Shown: positions 19,441-29,459 of the stretch, in pieces
Layout of the letters: each line of letters opens with the position of its first letter
Position numbering within the stretch: the stretch's first letter is position 1
NCBI GenBank assembly: GCA_039105265.1
Contig: JAPFFF010000041.1
Location: 992,001 to 1,056,000 of the forward strand
Length of the DNA stretch: 64,000 nucleotides
Direction of reading: 5' to 3'
Source: Tritrichomonas musculus
Lineage: Eukaryota; Parabasalia; Tritrichomonadida; Tritrichomonadidae
The notes under the pieces: model-generated
What the model was told of the DNA's origin: nothing
Seen by the model: only the letters and a program-made list of their open reading frames with translations
The model's database searches: none
Made by a program: the position numbers and the translations under genes

Positions 19441-20440
19441 CAAATAGAATTTTTTTATATTCAGATCATAAGAAACTCTAGAGATATACCAAAAATTCTT
19501 TGAGATTAATAATTTATGTTATGTTTTATAGTTATTGATGTTGTTTAGGTTAAAATATTTTCTACCAAAATTTTTTAATAAAATGATATATTTTCAAACG
19601 AATATAAGAGATTCCTATGTCCTTTATTTCAACCAAAAATATCTTATTTTAAATTAATAAAAATAACAATTCTTTTTGAATTTTTTATTAAGATTCGATA
19701 AATTTATAATCTTTCTTCAAATTGATAATTATTTAAAGCATTAGTTCTATAGTTTGATTTAGAGTTTGAGCCCTGTGAATCTATAATAAAAATTTTGGTA
19801 AAATAATAATTTTTTTATTCTATTGTTAAAATATACAGTAAAAATTCACTTTTCTTTTATTTAGAAATATCTAGATATTGATTGATTAAATGAAAAAATA
19901 ATTCATAATGAAACTCAAAATCTCAAAAATTGTAATCGATTTTACTAAATTTTTTTTTTACATATTTCCTCTTGGAATTGAAATTTAATATTGCACCTAT
20001 AACATCTTTTTTTCAAATATCCAAAATATAAACTACAAATGAAAGTCTAATAACGATTATCCAAAATACATTCCTACAACAAATGAGTACCCAACAAAAA
20101 CTTTGTTTTTATTTTATTTCTAGATTTTATAATTAAGAATAATTAATATTATTTGCATTGCAATATCAATTATAAACCAGAATATTTATGAATAAAAATG
20201 AAAAACCATTTTTCAATTCCTTATATACGGAGCCGTTTATAAGCTCATAATTAAAGAAAAATTGAATAACTTCTGAAAAATTTTATTCTCAACGATTTTT
20301 AAATAAACTCATGTTACCAATTTTTTAAATATGTTATATAGAAAATAAATAATTATTAGAATAAAGTAAAAATATTTTCTTCTTATTAATTATTCAAAAT
20401 TTTGAGAGAGCACTCAATCAAAAATTATATTAAAAAAACT
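19441..20440. other. AT-rich spacer upstream of Cys-rich surface protein
   Basis: No gene seen. An initiator-like ACTCAATCA motif lies about 30 bases before the proposed ATG at 20441. The rest is featureless AT-rich DNA. Confidence 0.5.
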
Positions 20441-23400
20441 ATGATTTCTCTCTTTATTTGGGGAATTACAGCGTTTTTGGCTAATGAAGATGGTAGTTCA
20501 GCACAAAATTGCAACTTAGATTCAAATTGTCAGGAGTGTTCAGAACAAGATCCAAGTTTTTGTATATCTTGCAAACCAGGATTTGGCTTAGAAAAAAATG
20601 AAGGTGTCTCTACTGGAAAATGTATAAAATGCAGTTTAGAATTTTGCACAGAATGTCCTGACGATTTCACCAAATGCACAATTTGCAAATCAGGATATGG
20701 TCTTATCATCAGCGGCGAAAAAGCAGGTCAATGTGGCGAATGCCAAGCCAATTGCAAATCATGCAAACATGACAATTCAATTTGTGACGAAAATTCATGC
20801 AAAAAAGGATACGGTCCAATTTTGAATGAAAAAGGTGAATATAAAGGTCAATGTGACAAATGTCCCATAAATTGCCAAGATTGCAGCAAAAATGCCTCCG
20901 AATGTGATCTTTGTGAAGACAACTACGGAATTCAAGAGGGACACTGTGAAAAGTGCCCCGAATTTTGCGATTCAAAAAGTTGTCAAACCGATTCCACTTT
21001 TTGTAACAAATGCCAACCAAAAACAGGTCCAGTATTAGATAGCAAAAACAAACCAACAGGGCAATGCGCTCCTTGCCCAAATCACTGCTCATCATGCTCC
21101 TCGGACTCAGCTTTTTGCCTCACATGCGAATCCAACTATGGCCCGATTCTCGATGCAAGCAACAAGCCAACAGGCCAGTGTGGAATGTGTCCCGAATACT
21201 GCACAGACTGCAAAGAAAACGCCGCAGTTTGCTCCTCGTGTTCCCAGGGATATGCCAAGATATTGGACGACAAAGGACAGGAGACAGGACGATGTGCAAG
21301 ATGCCCAAGTTTCTGCACAACGTGTGAGACCTACACTTCCTGCAGCCAGTGCTACAGCCGGTATGGACCGGCGATTGGCAAAAATGGTGAAAACACAGGC
21401 CAATGTGCCCCATGTACAGAAAACTGCGATCGTTGCGAAGATAACTCAGAGATTTGTACACGATGCTCTGAAGGCTATGGTATCGTAGTTGATGAAAATG
21501 ATCATTCAACAGGAAAGTGTCATTTGTGCCCAGAAAACTGCCAAAGCTGTTACCAAAACTCGGCGGTTTGCACAAGTTGTAAAGAAGGCTACGGATTCGT
21601 GATTGGAAGTGATGGAAAGCCAACAGGAAAATGCGAATCATGTGGAGAACATTGTAGTTCATGTAATGATAACTTCGCAGTTTGCGATGAATGCGACTAC
21701 CATTATGGACTCGTCATTGTTGATGGAGTTTCAACCGGCCGTTGTTCTTCGTGTCCAGACAACTGTTTGAACTGCAATGAAGACTCTTCCAAGTGCTCAA
21801 TGTGCAATTCTAACTTTGGTCCTGTTTTAGGTGATGATGAAGAGCCAACTGGCGAATGTGCAGCTTGTCCAATGAATTGTTCATCATGCGAAGACGACTC
21901 AACAAAATGCTCTTCTTGCATTGATCGTTATGGATTCGTTAAAGATGAAAATGGCCAATATACTGGCCAATGTTCTCCTTGCCCTTCTAACTGCATATTA
22001 TGCACAGCTGACTCATCAACATGCAACACGTGCGCTGAAGGATATGGCCTTTTGACTGGTGATGATGGAAGTGCCACTGGCCAATGTGCTGCTTGTCCAG
22101 AGCATTGTAAAAGCTGCTCTTCTAACTCTTCTTTTTGCGATACTTGTCAGGATGGCGCTGGATTTGTTCGCGATGAAAATGGCCAAGAAACAGGACGTTG
22201 TTCAATATGCCCTCATTACTGTGATGATTGTGACGCTGATTCAAGTTATTGCCAGAAATGCATCGATGGTTTCGGCTATGCAAATGATGAAAATGGCATC
22301 CATAAAGATCAATGTGTTCGTTGTGCGGTTGCAAATTGTGATTATTGCGAAAGCGACTCAACAATTTGCACTGAATGCAGATCTGGCTTTGGAATTGCAC
22401 GCGATGACAAAGGCAAGAATTTGAATGAGTGTCGTTCCTGCCCAGACCAATGTTCTTCATGCACTTATGACTCCAAAGTGTGCACAAACTGTAAAGCAGG
22501 TTATGGCCTTATTGTAAAAGATGGTAAACAAACTGGCAAATGCGAAGCATGTCCAAAACATTGTGCTTCTTGTGAAGACAATTCTAAAGTATGCGAAAAC
22601 TGCAACATTGGATTTGGTTTAATTTTGGACGATAAAGGAGAATCAACTGGACAATGCGGTGAATGTCCTAAGAATTGTCGTACTTGTGATTATGATAACA
22701 CAAAATGTACTGCATGCATGTCAGATTACGGCTTTGTTGTTGACAATGAAGGAAAAAGGACGAATGAATGTTATCCATGTGAAGAAAACTGCAGTAATTG
22801 CGCACTTGACAACTCTTGGTGCACTTATTGTGGCTCACAGAAAGGATTTGTTATGGGAGAGAATGGCAAACATACAAACAAGTGTCAATCATGTCCCAAC
22901 AACTGTGATTCATGCACTTATGATTCCCAGAATTGCAGTGTTTGCAATGAAAACTTTGGACTTGTTCGTGATGAAAACAATTATCGTACAGGACAATGTT
23001 CAATGTGTAATGCTCATTATTGTACAAATTGCAACAATGATTTTACATTTTGTACATCTTGTGATAATGAAAACGGTTACGGTTATGTTGTTGGGCCAGA
23101 TGGATTACCAAATGGTTTATGTGCACCTTGTCCAAGTAACTGTGCAATGTGTGAAGATTCTTCGTATTGCACTGATTGTGATGTTGGCTTTGGTTACGCT
23201 CGAGATGAGCAAGGACGTTACACAGGTCAATGCAAAGCATGTCCTGAAAATTGTGCACTTTGTAGCGAGAGTCTCACTCAATGCAACACTTGCAAGCGTG
23301 GCTTTGGATTTGAACGAGATGAAAATGGAATCAGTACTGGAAAGTGCATTCCTTGTCCTTCAAATTGCATGAGTTGTGTCAATGATCCAGAAATTTGTGT

Positions 23401-25297
23401 TTTCTGTAACGAAGGTTATACATTTGAAGTTACTGAAGGAAAAGTAACAAACAATTGCGTGTCATGTCCAGCACATTGTCAAGTTTGTGATATTCAAACA
23501 GAATGCCATAATTGTCTTCCTGGTTTTGGCTTGATATTTGAAGATGAAAAAAGCACTGGACAATGTGAAAAATGTCCAGAACATTGTGTTAGCTGTGAAA
23601 TATCATCAATCTGTGATGCATGTGAAGATGGTTATTTGTTGTCAATGCAGGAAGGCGAGAATTATAAGAAGTGCATTTTATGTCCGCCAAACTGTCTTCG
23701 ATGTGATGGTGATACGGGAAACTGCTTGGAATGCAATGAAGGATTTGTTCTTGAATTACAAACCGATGGAACATCAACAGGAAAATGCATTTCATGTCCA
23801 GATAATTGCGGCTTTTGTGAATCCGATGCTGTTACCTGTACATTATGTAATAATGGCTTTGGGTTCCAACATGAAAATGGTGTAAGCAATGGTAAATGTG
23901 TTTCATGTTCTGATACAAATTGTGCCTCTTGCACTTTTAACAACGACATTTGTAACTTTTGTAAAGACGAGTTCTGTTTTGATATTGCCACGAATTCACC
24001 CAATTTTGGCCGTTGTATTCCATGCAATGATGAAACGAAATGCTTGGTTGATGGCTGTCAAAAGTGCATTTATGGAATGCCAAATGATTGTGCTCAATGC
24101 AATTCTAATTTGGAATTGGATCGAAACAACAAATGTAAAGAACATGTAGAGGAACTTGAAAGACCACTTTTACAACGTGTTTATTCATTAATTAAAAACA
24201 CAAACAATCAAGAACATTGCAATGTTAATGTGAATGATTATCCAGTCACAAATGAATCACAAGTCTTGACAATCAGAGTGAATCATGACAAAGATGATGA
24301 CAGTCAAAAATTGATTTCTCGAATTACAATTGATAATTCAAGGAATTCTAACCTTGACTTTGAAATTACTGGAAGTATTTCTGAATTAGCTTTCATGGTT
24401 AAGCCAGACACTAAAAACAAAAACTTTGCAATTATTCCTTCAACAGGATCACATTTAAAGATCGGACTTGATGATTCATCATTTGTATCAATCAAAGATG
24501 CAAAAGGAGAAGTTGAAATCACTGGAAATGAAGGAACAAAGAAAGTCGATTTGAATGAAATTCAACCATCTTCACAAACATTCAAATTGATTCCTTCAGT
24601 TCCTCTCTCAATTCAAGAAGTTGATTTCAATAGTAAACAAGGACTTCTAGTTCAATCAAAATCAAATAATGATGTTGAAATTAAGACGATAAAAGTCCAA
24701 CAAAAAGCTGCTGGAATAATTCAAAATGCACGAATTACTGGTGACATAATTGTTGGTTTATCATCAAGTCTAGAAATCAATCAAAATGTTGATTTATCTG
24801 GATCAAAACTTGACTTGTCATACGATGGATCACAAGGATTATATGACAAGGCACCAATAAATGGAGTCATTAAAAGCAACCCTGCAAGCATCACTATTAG
24901 AGATAGAAAATTGGGAGTTTATTTGGCACAAGAAAGATTTTTGATTGCTGAATCTTCACAAGAGTTTGATTGTGGTAATTGGAAAGGAATAATCACTAGT
25001 GAAGTAATCAATAGAAATTTAAATGAATACGTTTGTGTCAGTGAAAATGTAAATGGAAGAAACGTCTATCGTTTGTATGCTCAAGAAAAAATCGATGAGC
25101 CAGAAAGCAACAAATTGTCTAAAAGTGTAATTATTATTATCGTCGTGGCTGTTGTTGCGGTTGTCATTGTTGGTGTTGTTGTCTTCCTCCTTGTTTATTT
25201 CCTTGTAATAAAGAAAAGGAAAACTTTCTCTTCTGTCCATGAAAATGGAGGAATTACTGATAACAATGAAGATGAAGGATCAAATGCTAATTTATAA
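20441..25297 (+). CDS. Large Cys-rich repeat type I membrane protein
   Basis: The open frame begins earlier, but the first ATG is at 20441 and gives 1618 residues. The start MISLFIWGITAFLA is a signal peptide. Residues of roughly 20 to 1230 consist of more than 25 units of about 42-44 residues with the pattern C-x-x-CP-x-x-C-x-x-C-x(7,9)-C-x-x-C-x-x-GYG, then D-x-x-G-x-x-TGQC. The units resemble furin-like or growth-factor-receptor Cys repeats and the repeats of protist surface antigens. A Cys-poor beta-rich region follows to about 1555, then one membrane helix (IIIIVVAVVAVVIVGVVVFL) and a short tail beginning KKRKTF with an acidic end. It is expected on the cell surface; adhesion or a coat role is plausible but inferred. 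The many repeats are prone to length change by recombination. Confidence 0.85.
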   Translation: MISLFIWGITAFLANEDGSSAQNCNLDSNCQECSEQDPSFCISCKPGFGLEKNEGVSTGKCIKCSLEFCTECPDDFTKCTICKSGYGLIISGEKAGQCGECQANCKSCKHDNSICDENSCKKGYGPILNEKGEYKGQCDKCPINCQDCSKNASECDLCEDNYGIQEGHCEKCPEFCDSKSCQTDSTFCNKCQPKTGPVLDSKNKPTGQCAPCPNHCSSCSSDSAFCLTCESNYGPILDASNKPTGQCGMCPEYCTDCKENAAVCSSCSQGYAKILDDKGQETGRCARCPSFCTTCETYTSCSQCYSRYGPAIGKNGENTGQCAPCTENCDRCEDNSEICTRCSEGYGIVVDENDHSTGKCHLCPENCQSCYQNSAVCTSCKEGYGFVIGSDGKPTGKCESCGEHCSSCNDNFAVCDECDYHYGLVIVDGVSTGRCSSCPDNCLNCNEDSSKCSMCNSNFGPVLGDDEEPTGECAACPMNCSSCEDDSTKCSSCIDRYGFVKDENGQYTGQCSPCPSNCILCTADSSTCNTCAEGYGLLTGDDGSATGQCAACPEHCKSCSSNSSFCDTCQDGAGFVRDENGQETGRCSICPHYCDDCDADSSYCQKCIDGFGYANDENGIHKDQCVRCAVANCDYCESDSTICTECRSGFGIARDDKGKNLNECRSCPDQCSSCTYDSKVCTNCKAGYGLIVKDGKQTGKCEACPKHCASCEDNSKVCENCNIGFGLILDDKGESTGQCGECPKNCRTCDYDNTKCTACMSDYGFVVDNEGKRTNECYPCEENCSNCALDNSWCTYCGSQKGFVMGENGKHTNKCQSCPNNCDSCTYDSQNCSVCNENFGLVRDENNYRTGQCSMCNAHYCTNCNNDFTFCTSCDNENGYGYVVGPDGLPNGLCAPCPSNCAMCEDSSYCTDCDVGFGYARDEQGRYTGQCKACPENCALCSESLTQCNTCKRGFGFERDENGISTGKCIPCPSNCMSCVNDPEICVFCNEGYTFEVTEGKVTNNCVSCPAHCQVCDIQTECHNCLPGFGLIFEDEKSTGQCEKCPEHCVSCEISSICDACEDGYLLSMQEGENYKKCILCPPNCLRCDGDTGNCLECNEGFVLELQTDGTSTGKCISCPDNCGFCESDAVTCTLCNNGFGFQHENGVSNGKCVSCSDTNCASCTFNNDICNFCKDEFCFDIATNSPNFGRCIPCNDETKCLVDGCQKCIYGMPNDCAQCNSNLELDRNNKCKEHVEELERPLLQRVYSLIKNTNNQEHCNVNVNDYPVTNESQVLTIRVNHDKDDDSQKLISRITIDNSRNSNLDFEITGSISELAFMVKPDTKNKNFAIIPSTGSHLKIGLDDSSFVSIKDAKGEVEITGNEGTKKVDLNEIQPSSQTFKLIPSVPLSIQEVDFNSKQGLLVQSKSNNDVEIKTIKVQQKAAGIIQNARITGDIIVGLSSSLEINQNVDLSGSKLDLSYDGSQGLYDKAPINGVIKSNPASITIRDRKLGVYLAQERFLIAESSQEFDCGNWKGIITSEVINRNLNEYVCVSENVNGRNVYRLYAQEKIDEPESNKLSKSVIIIIVVAVVAVVIVGVVVFLLVYFLVIKKRKTFSSVHENGGITDNNEDEGSNANL

Positions 25298-25860
25298 ATA
25301 AAAAAATTATTATTACCAATTTTAATTTTGTTTTCATGCTAAATTTATATTTCAAAAAATGCTTTATTAGGCACTCTAATGCTGATTTTAATAGTGAACT
25401 AAAACTTTTTGGCTAAGATTAGTATCTTTAATATATCATTTATTTTTTTTTTTATATGTTGTTGCTTGTAGATTTTGTCATTTATTTGAAATTAAATTAC
25501 TAAATTTACAGAGCTGTTTAAGTGATGAATATAACAATTATTTAAAACTTACATTAATCTTCTGATCATTAATAAACTCGATGTATTTATTTGCTTAAAA
25601 GTCATATTTATGAAAGAAAAACATAATTTAGACAAATTTTCAACATAAATAAGTGAATTCTAATGAAAAAATGTTATTAATTAAATCACTCTTACTATCA
25701 GAGAATGATGAAATAAAATTATTACTCATAAATTCATATACAAATCTTCTTATTTGATCTTTTATATTTAAAAAGAAATAAAATGGAGTAAAATTATTGA
25801 GAAATTCGCGATAAAAAAAATTCACCTAATATTTAGCCTATCATAATGTCAAAAAGTATT

Positions 25861-25894
<34 letters not shown>

Positions 25895-25901
25895 GAAATA
25901 A
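25298..25901. other. Spacer with poly-T tract before the pseudokinase gene
   Basis: No gene is supported; a short minus-strand open frame near 25,640-25,825 is AT-rich noise. A run of 29 T occupies 25866-25894, ending seven bases before the ATG of the next gene. Confidence 0.5.
25866..25894. repeat. Poly-T tract (29 T)
   Basis: A 29-base mononucleotide run lies within ten bases of a start codon, in the place where an initiator-like motif is expected. It would form a U-rich leader if transcribed. Its length may vary between copies or be uncertain in the assembly. Confidence 0.8.
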
Positions 25902-26807
25902 ATGAGTTCAAAAGATTGTAATAATGACTCAGGAAAACTTTATGATTTACGAGATTTTAGAGCTATTCGTCGTATAGATCGCGATAGCTATTATACAATA
26001 AGATTAATTAAAAATACTAAAACAGGAGAAAAATTTGCAGCAAAAGAGTATAAGACAGATGATAATCCAAAATATTTACCTTCCAATGAATGGAATGTAT
26101 ATATGAAGCTGAAACATCCAACAATTGTTTCATATATTGGGCATAGTATTATAAATTTTGATGGGGAACGTAAATCAACAACAATAACAGAATACATACC
26201 AAGATCCCTCGAGAAAATTCTTTTAAGACGCAGAGAAACGGAATTGACGAATACAAATAAATACATTATTCTACTTGGCATAGCCATTTCACTGAAATAC
26301 ATACATTCGCAAGGTGTTATCTACAGAAACATAAGACCGAAGTCCATTCTCCTTGACGATCAATTTTATCCTCGTATTTGGTGTTTTGAGCTTTCATACA
26401 CGACCGATAAAGAATTGACAGAAACCGAAATGAACGATAGATTTGGCACTTTTCCTTACATGGCGCCTGAATATTTTAGTGAAGGTTCTTCTTATTCTTA
26501 CAAAATTGACGTTTATTCGTTCGCAATTATCATGTACCAGGTGATGACATGCGAAGTTGTTGATTACGCCAGCTCAGATTGGATCTGCCGTATAACAGAT
26601 ATCATTGACGGAGTTCGTCCTGACATAAATTTGGTTCAGAGTAAAAAGATGAGGGATTTGATCGAAAGGTGCTGGTCTAGTGATCCATCAACGAGGCCAA
26701 ATTTCATTGAAATTGTTGAAGAGATGAAATCGGAAGAACTACAAAGAGAATTCGGTGCCAATCAAGAAGAAATCTCTGCTTATCTTGACTATCTAAGCAC
26801 CCATTAA
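25902..26807 (+). CDS. TKL-like pseudokinase
   Basis: A 301-residue kinase fold. The VAIK-type lysine is present (KFAAKEY, K48) and the activation-segment end is GTFPYMAPE (to 190), followed by the IDVYSFAIIMYQV helix and the RCWSSDPSTRPNF motif of tyrosine-kinase-like kinases. The glycine loop is lost (RRIDRDSYYTI). The HRD motif is YRN (141-143), so the catalytic Asp is Asn. DFG is CFE (161-163), so the metal-binding Asp is gone. The protein should not phosphorylate; a scaffold or regulatory role is inferred. Intact frame and good codon structure argue that it is a maintained pseudokinase rather than decay. It lacks the Sel1 repeats of the kinase at 53.6 kb. Confidence 0.85.
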   Translation: MSSKDCNNDSGKLYDLRDFRAIRRIDRDSYYTIRLIKNTKTGEKFAAKEYKTDDNPKYLPSNEWNVYMKLKHPTIVSYIGHSIINFDGERKSTTITEYIPRSLEKILLRRRETELTNTNKYIILLGIAISLKYIHSQGVIYRNIRPKSILLDDQFYPRIWCFELSYTTDKELTETEMNDRFGTFPYMAPEYFSEGSSYSYKIDVYSFAIIMYQVMTCEVVDYASSDWICRITDIIDGVRPDINLVQSKKMRDLIERCWSSDPSTRPNFIEIVEEMKSEELQREFGANQEEISAYLDYLSTH

Positions 26808-27053
26808 TTTATTAAACATTTAAATATGAACATGCATATTAAATTGAAGATAAAGTTGCATCAAAAAATAAAATATGGTGCTGACTCTTTTTTTTTTTTT
26901 TTTCTGAAGTGACATACTTATTAGGGTAGTTATCAGAAAAAAAAAATGGTAAATAAATTAAGAAACATTTTATGATAATATATTTTAAATTTGATATGAA
27001 ATACAATAACTTTTTTATTTTGGCAGGGTTGCTTTTAATGACTATTTTGGCTT

Positions 27054-27875
27054 TCATTTGATAATTATAAAAAGATCATTGATTAATTTTTGTAAAGTTT
27101 GTTGTTTTTGCTGTAATTCATCAGTCGATGAATGTTCAGGATGATATATTGATTCAATAAATGAATCTGTCTCATTTATAAGTAATTGCATTTTTTCAGT
27201 TAATAAATGTGATTCAACAGGATCATCAATGATATAAAATAATGCAGGATAGGCTGATGAAATGATTGATTGAGCCATTAAAGCTGTATTCAAGATTGTT
27301 AAAGTTTTGTTTTTAACTTCATTTCTATCTTGAATGTCACGTAATAAAACTCTCGCAATTCTTGTTCTAACACATAATTTTGATAATGATACTAATCTTG
27401 TTCCTTCTGCTTGTTTTTCATCTTTGTTGATAATGAAATCAAAGTGCATTTTATCATATTTTTGTTTTTGATCGAAGTATTGTTCAGAAAACTTTTTCCA
27501 AGACGAACAAATTTTGCTTTTTTCATAACTCATTGGCCAAATAAAGAATGAAATCTGTTTTGATTCATGCTGATTATATTGTGAATTGTTATTAAAAACA
27601 TTGTAGCAATAATCATCATCTTCATCAAAATATAAATTATTTTGATGTTCTTTTAGTGAGCGATAGCAACATGAACAAAATTCAAAATGGCAAGCTGGAC
27701 ATTCAATAATATTTGTTCTACCGTATATATTTGGTTTTGCACACACTTCTTCAAAACATCGTGGACAAATGTAACATTTAAGTTGATTAGTAATTTGGTC
27801 AATAATCTCTTCATATTCTACGTTTTCATAAAGATTATATCCTTCTTCAATCAATTGATAAATTGAAGCATTCAT
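27054..27875 (-). CDS. IBR-like zinc-binding protein (273 aa)
   Basis: Residues 34-90 have paired cysteines in CYICPRCFEEV, then IIECPACHFEFCSCCYRSL and a His. This is the C-x-x-C...C-x-x-C...C-x-x-C...H pattern of an IBR or RING2-type domain from RBR ubiquitin ligases. A preceding RING1 is missing, and the typical catalytic GGC of RING2 is not seen. The rest (about 90-273) is helical with no known motif. It may be a partial relative of RBR ligases, such as the intact one at 61.8 kb, or simply a zinc-binding protein. The ATG at 27875 is the first in frame. Confidence 0.6.
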   Translation of the reverse strand: MNASIYQLIEEGYNLYENVEYEEIIDQITNQLKCYICPRCFEEVCAKPNIYGRTNIIECPACHFEFCSCCYRSLKEHQNNLYFDEDDDYCYNVFNNNSQYNQHESKQISFFIWPMSYEKSKICSSWKKFSEQYFDQKQKYDKMHFDFIINKDEKQAEGTRLVSLSKLCVRTRIARVLLRDIQDRNEVKNKTLTILNTALMAQSIISSAYPALFYIIDDPVESHLLTEKMQLLINETDSFIESIYHPEHSSTDELQQKQQTLQKLINDLFIIIK

Positions 27876-27991
27876 TTGGAAAAAATTTGTAAGAAAAATT
27901 GAATTAAAAATTTTTGAAAAATTTTTATATCAAATTGAATGTGATTTTTGAATGATGTTAAATGGTATGTTATTGATGTCATAATAATATA

Positions 27992-28474
27992 ATGAATCTT
28001 ACCAAATTGTTGAGACTAATTAATTTCGATGATTCAAGAGAATTCAAGATCATCGTCAACATGAAAGAAGAAGAACAAAGCGATAATCACATTCAAGTAT
28101 CAAAAGAAACAAGAATCACAATCAACACAACAATCAACAAAGCACGTGTCATCTCAAAGAAAATTGATGAACTATATCACGCAGATCAAGGAATTGGACA
28201 ATATGAAATCGAATTGAATAATATCCAAGAAAGTAACAAAGCACGCAAAGTTGTCGAAGTATTCAACATTCTTCTGAAATCGATTGGACAAGAAGTGAAC
28301 ATTCCAGAAGAATTGGCTGTCATCTTTCTAATCATCCAAAACAACCTCGGCGAAGACATTGAAGGCAACAACAACAACAACAATGCAGAACACAATGAAA
28401 ACAACAACAATAAAGATGACAATGATGGCCTTGGATATTCTGATTTACTCTTCATGTACAAGATATATAAATAA
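27992..28474 (+). CDS. BTB-like N-terminal fragment protein with Asn-rich tail (160 aa)
   Basis: The start MNLTKLLRLINFDDSREFKI resembles the opening of trichomonad BTB-like proteins, in which a short beta strand region precedes a helix. Residues 30-105 form a charged helical region, followed by an Asn-rich stretch with NNNNNN and NENNNN, then a short tail. The C-terminal domains found in longer relatives are missing. A nearly identical copy of bases 28085-28303 lies about 620 bases downstream. Function unknown; it may be a truncated gene. Confidence 0.45.
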   Translation: MNLTKLLRLINFDDSREFKIIVNMKEEEQSDNHIQVSKETRITINTTINKARVISKKIDELYHADQGIGQYEIELNNIQESNKARKVVEVFNILLKSIGQEVNIPEELAVIFLIIQNNLGEDIEGNNNNNNAEHNENNNNKDDNDGLGYSDLLFMYKIYK

Positions 28475-28704
28475 ATAGAGAGTTTGCGATATTATTTTTT
28501 ATTTATTTATTTTATTCCAAAAGAAAACAGATTAAATGAACAATGAAAATTTGGCTACGATGAATATGAGAAAGAAAGAAAAAGAATATTCAAGTATTCA
28601 AGCCATTTACGAATAAATATAAATGAAGGCAGAATATTATTGAATAATTTGAATACCGCCAATTATAAATTCTTAAAAAATTGTAAATAAACAGGTTTGT
28701 GAAA

Positions 28705-28965
28705 AGGGATAATCACATTCAAGTATTGAAAGAAACAAGAATCACAATCAACACAACAATCAACAAAGCACGTGTCATCTCAAAGAAAATTGATGAACTA
28801 TATCACGCAGATCAAGGAATTGGACAATGTGAAATCGAATTGAATAATATCCAAGAAAGTAACAAAGCACGCAAAGTTGTCGAAGTATTCAACATTCTTC
28901 TGAAATCGATTGGACAAGAAGTGAACATTCCCCTATTTTATCCCTATTTTATCGGCAAATAAGCT
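28705..28965 (+). pseudogene. Duplicated fragment of the gene at 27992
   Basis: About 225 bases (28706-28930) repeat 28083-28307 with only about two differences, then diverge abruptly into CCCTATTTTATCCCTATTTT. The copy has no ATG of its own (its frame opens on GTG) and lacks both ends of the gene. It is a very recent partial duplication. Confidence 0.8.
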
Positions 28966-29459
28966 TTTATCATTCCAAATAATTTCATTATAACAATGAA
29001 ATCGTTATATTATTTCCTTAAAGATTTATATGACTCATTAAAGAAAATGCGTTTTTAACAATCCTCAAACAGTTCATGTAGTGTTGTTAAAGCATTGTTT
29101 TTAAATATAATAATCTAATGAAACCAATGAAACAATTGATACAAGAGGGATTATTTACTTATAAAAAATCAAATGAAGATAAGAATAATTGTTATATTAA
29201 TAAAAATAATAATGATAGAATGTTTTTAATTTGCTATATTTTTATTTTGTTCTTTTTCAGAAGCCATTCAAAATTGAATGAAAATTTTCGAAAAAGTGCG
29301 TAAAAAAAATTCTATCAAATAATATGTCAATTGAATTAAAATTTTCAAAAATTTTAATAGAAAAATTTTTATACAATTATCAAAATTTTTAAAAATTTTA
29401 TGACAGAATTACTATTCAAATTCAATGCCATTGAATATTCATTTCATTTTTAAATAATA
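28966..29459. other. AT-rich spacer
   Basis: No gene supported. A short open frame at 29118-29303 has low-complexity AT-driven codons and no recognisable motif. An initiator-like TTCATTTTTAAAT at about 29440-29452 precedes the HECT gene. Confidence 0.45.

Noticed and set aside
20709-24027. Many open frames of 60-240 codons on both strands within the Cys-rich gene
   Set aside because: They arise from the regular Cys/Gly codon pattern of the repeats in other frames and show no independent motifs.
29118-29303. 61-codon ORF upstream of the HECT gene
   Set aside because: AT-driven low-complexity codons, no motif and no promoter-like context.
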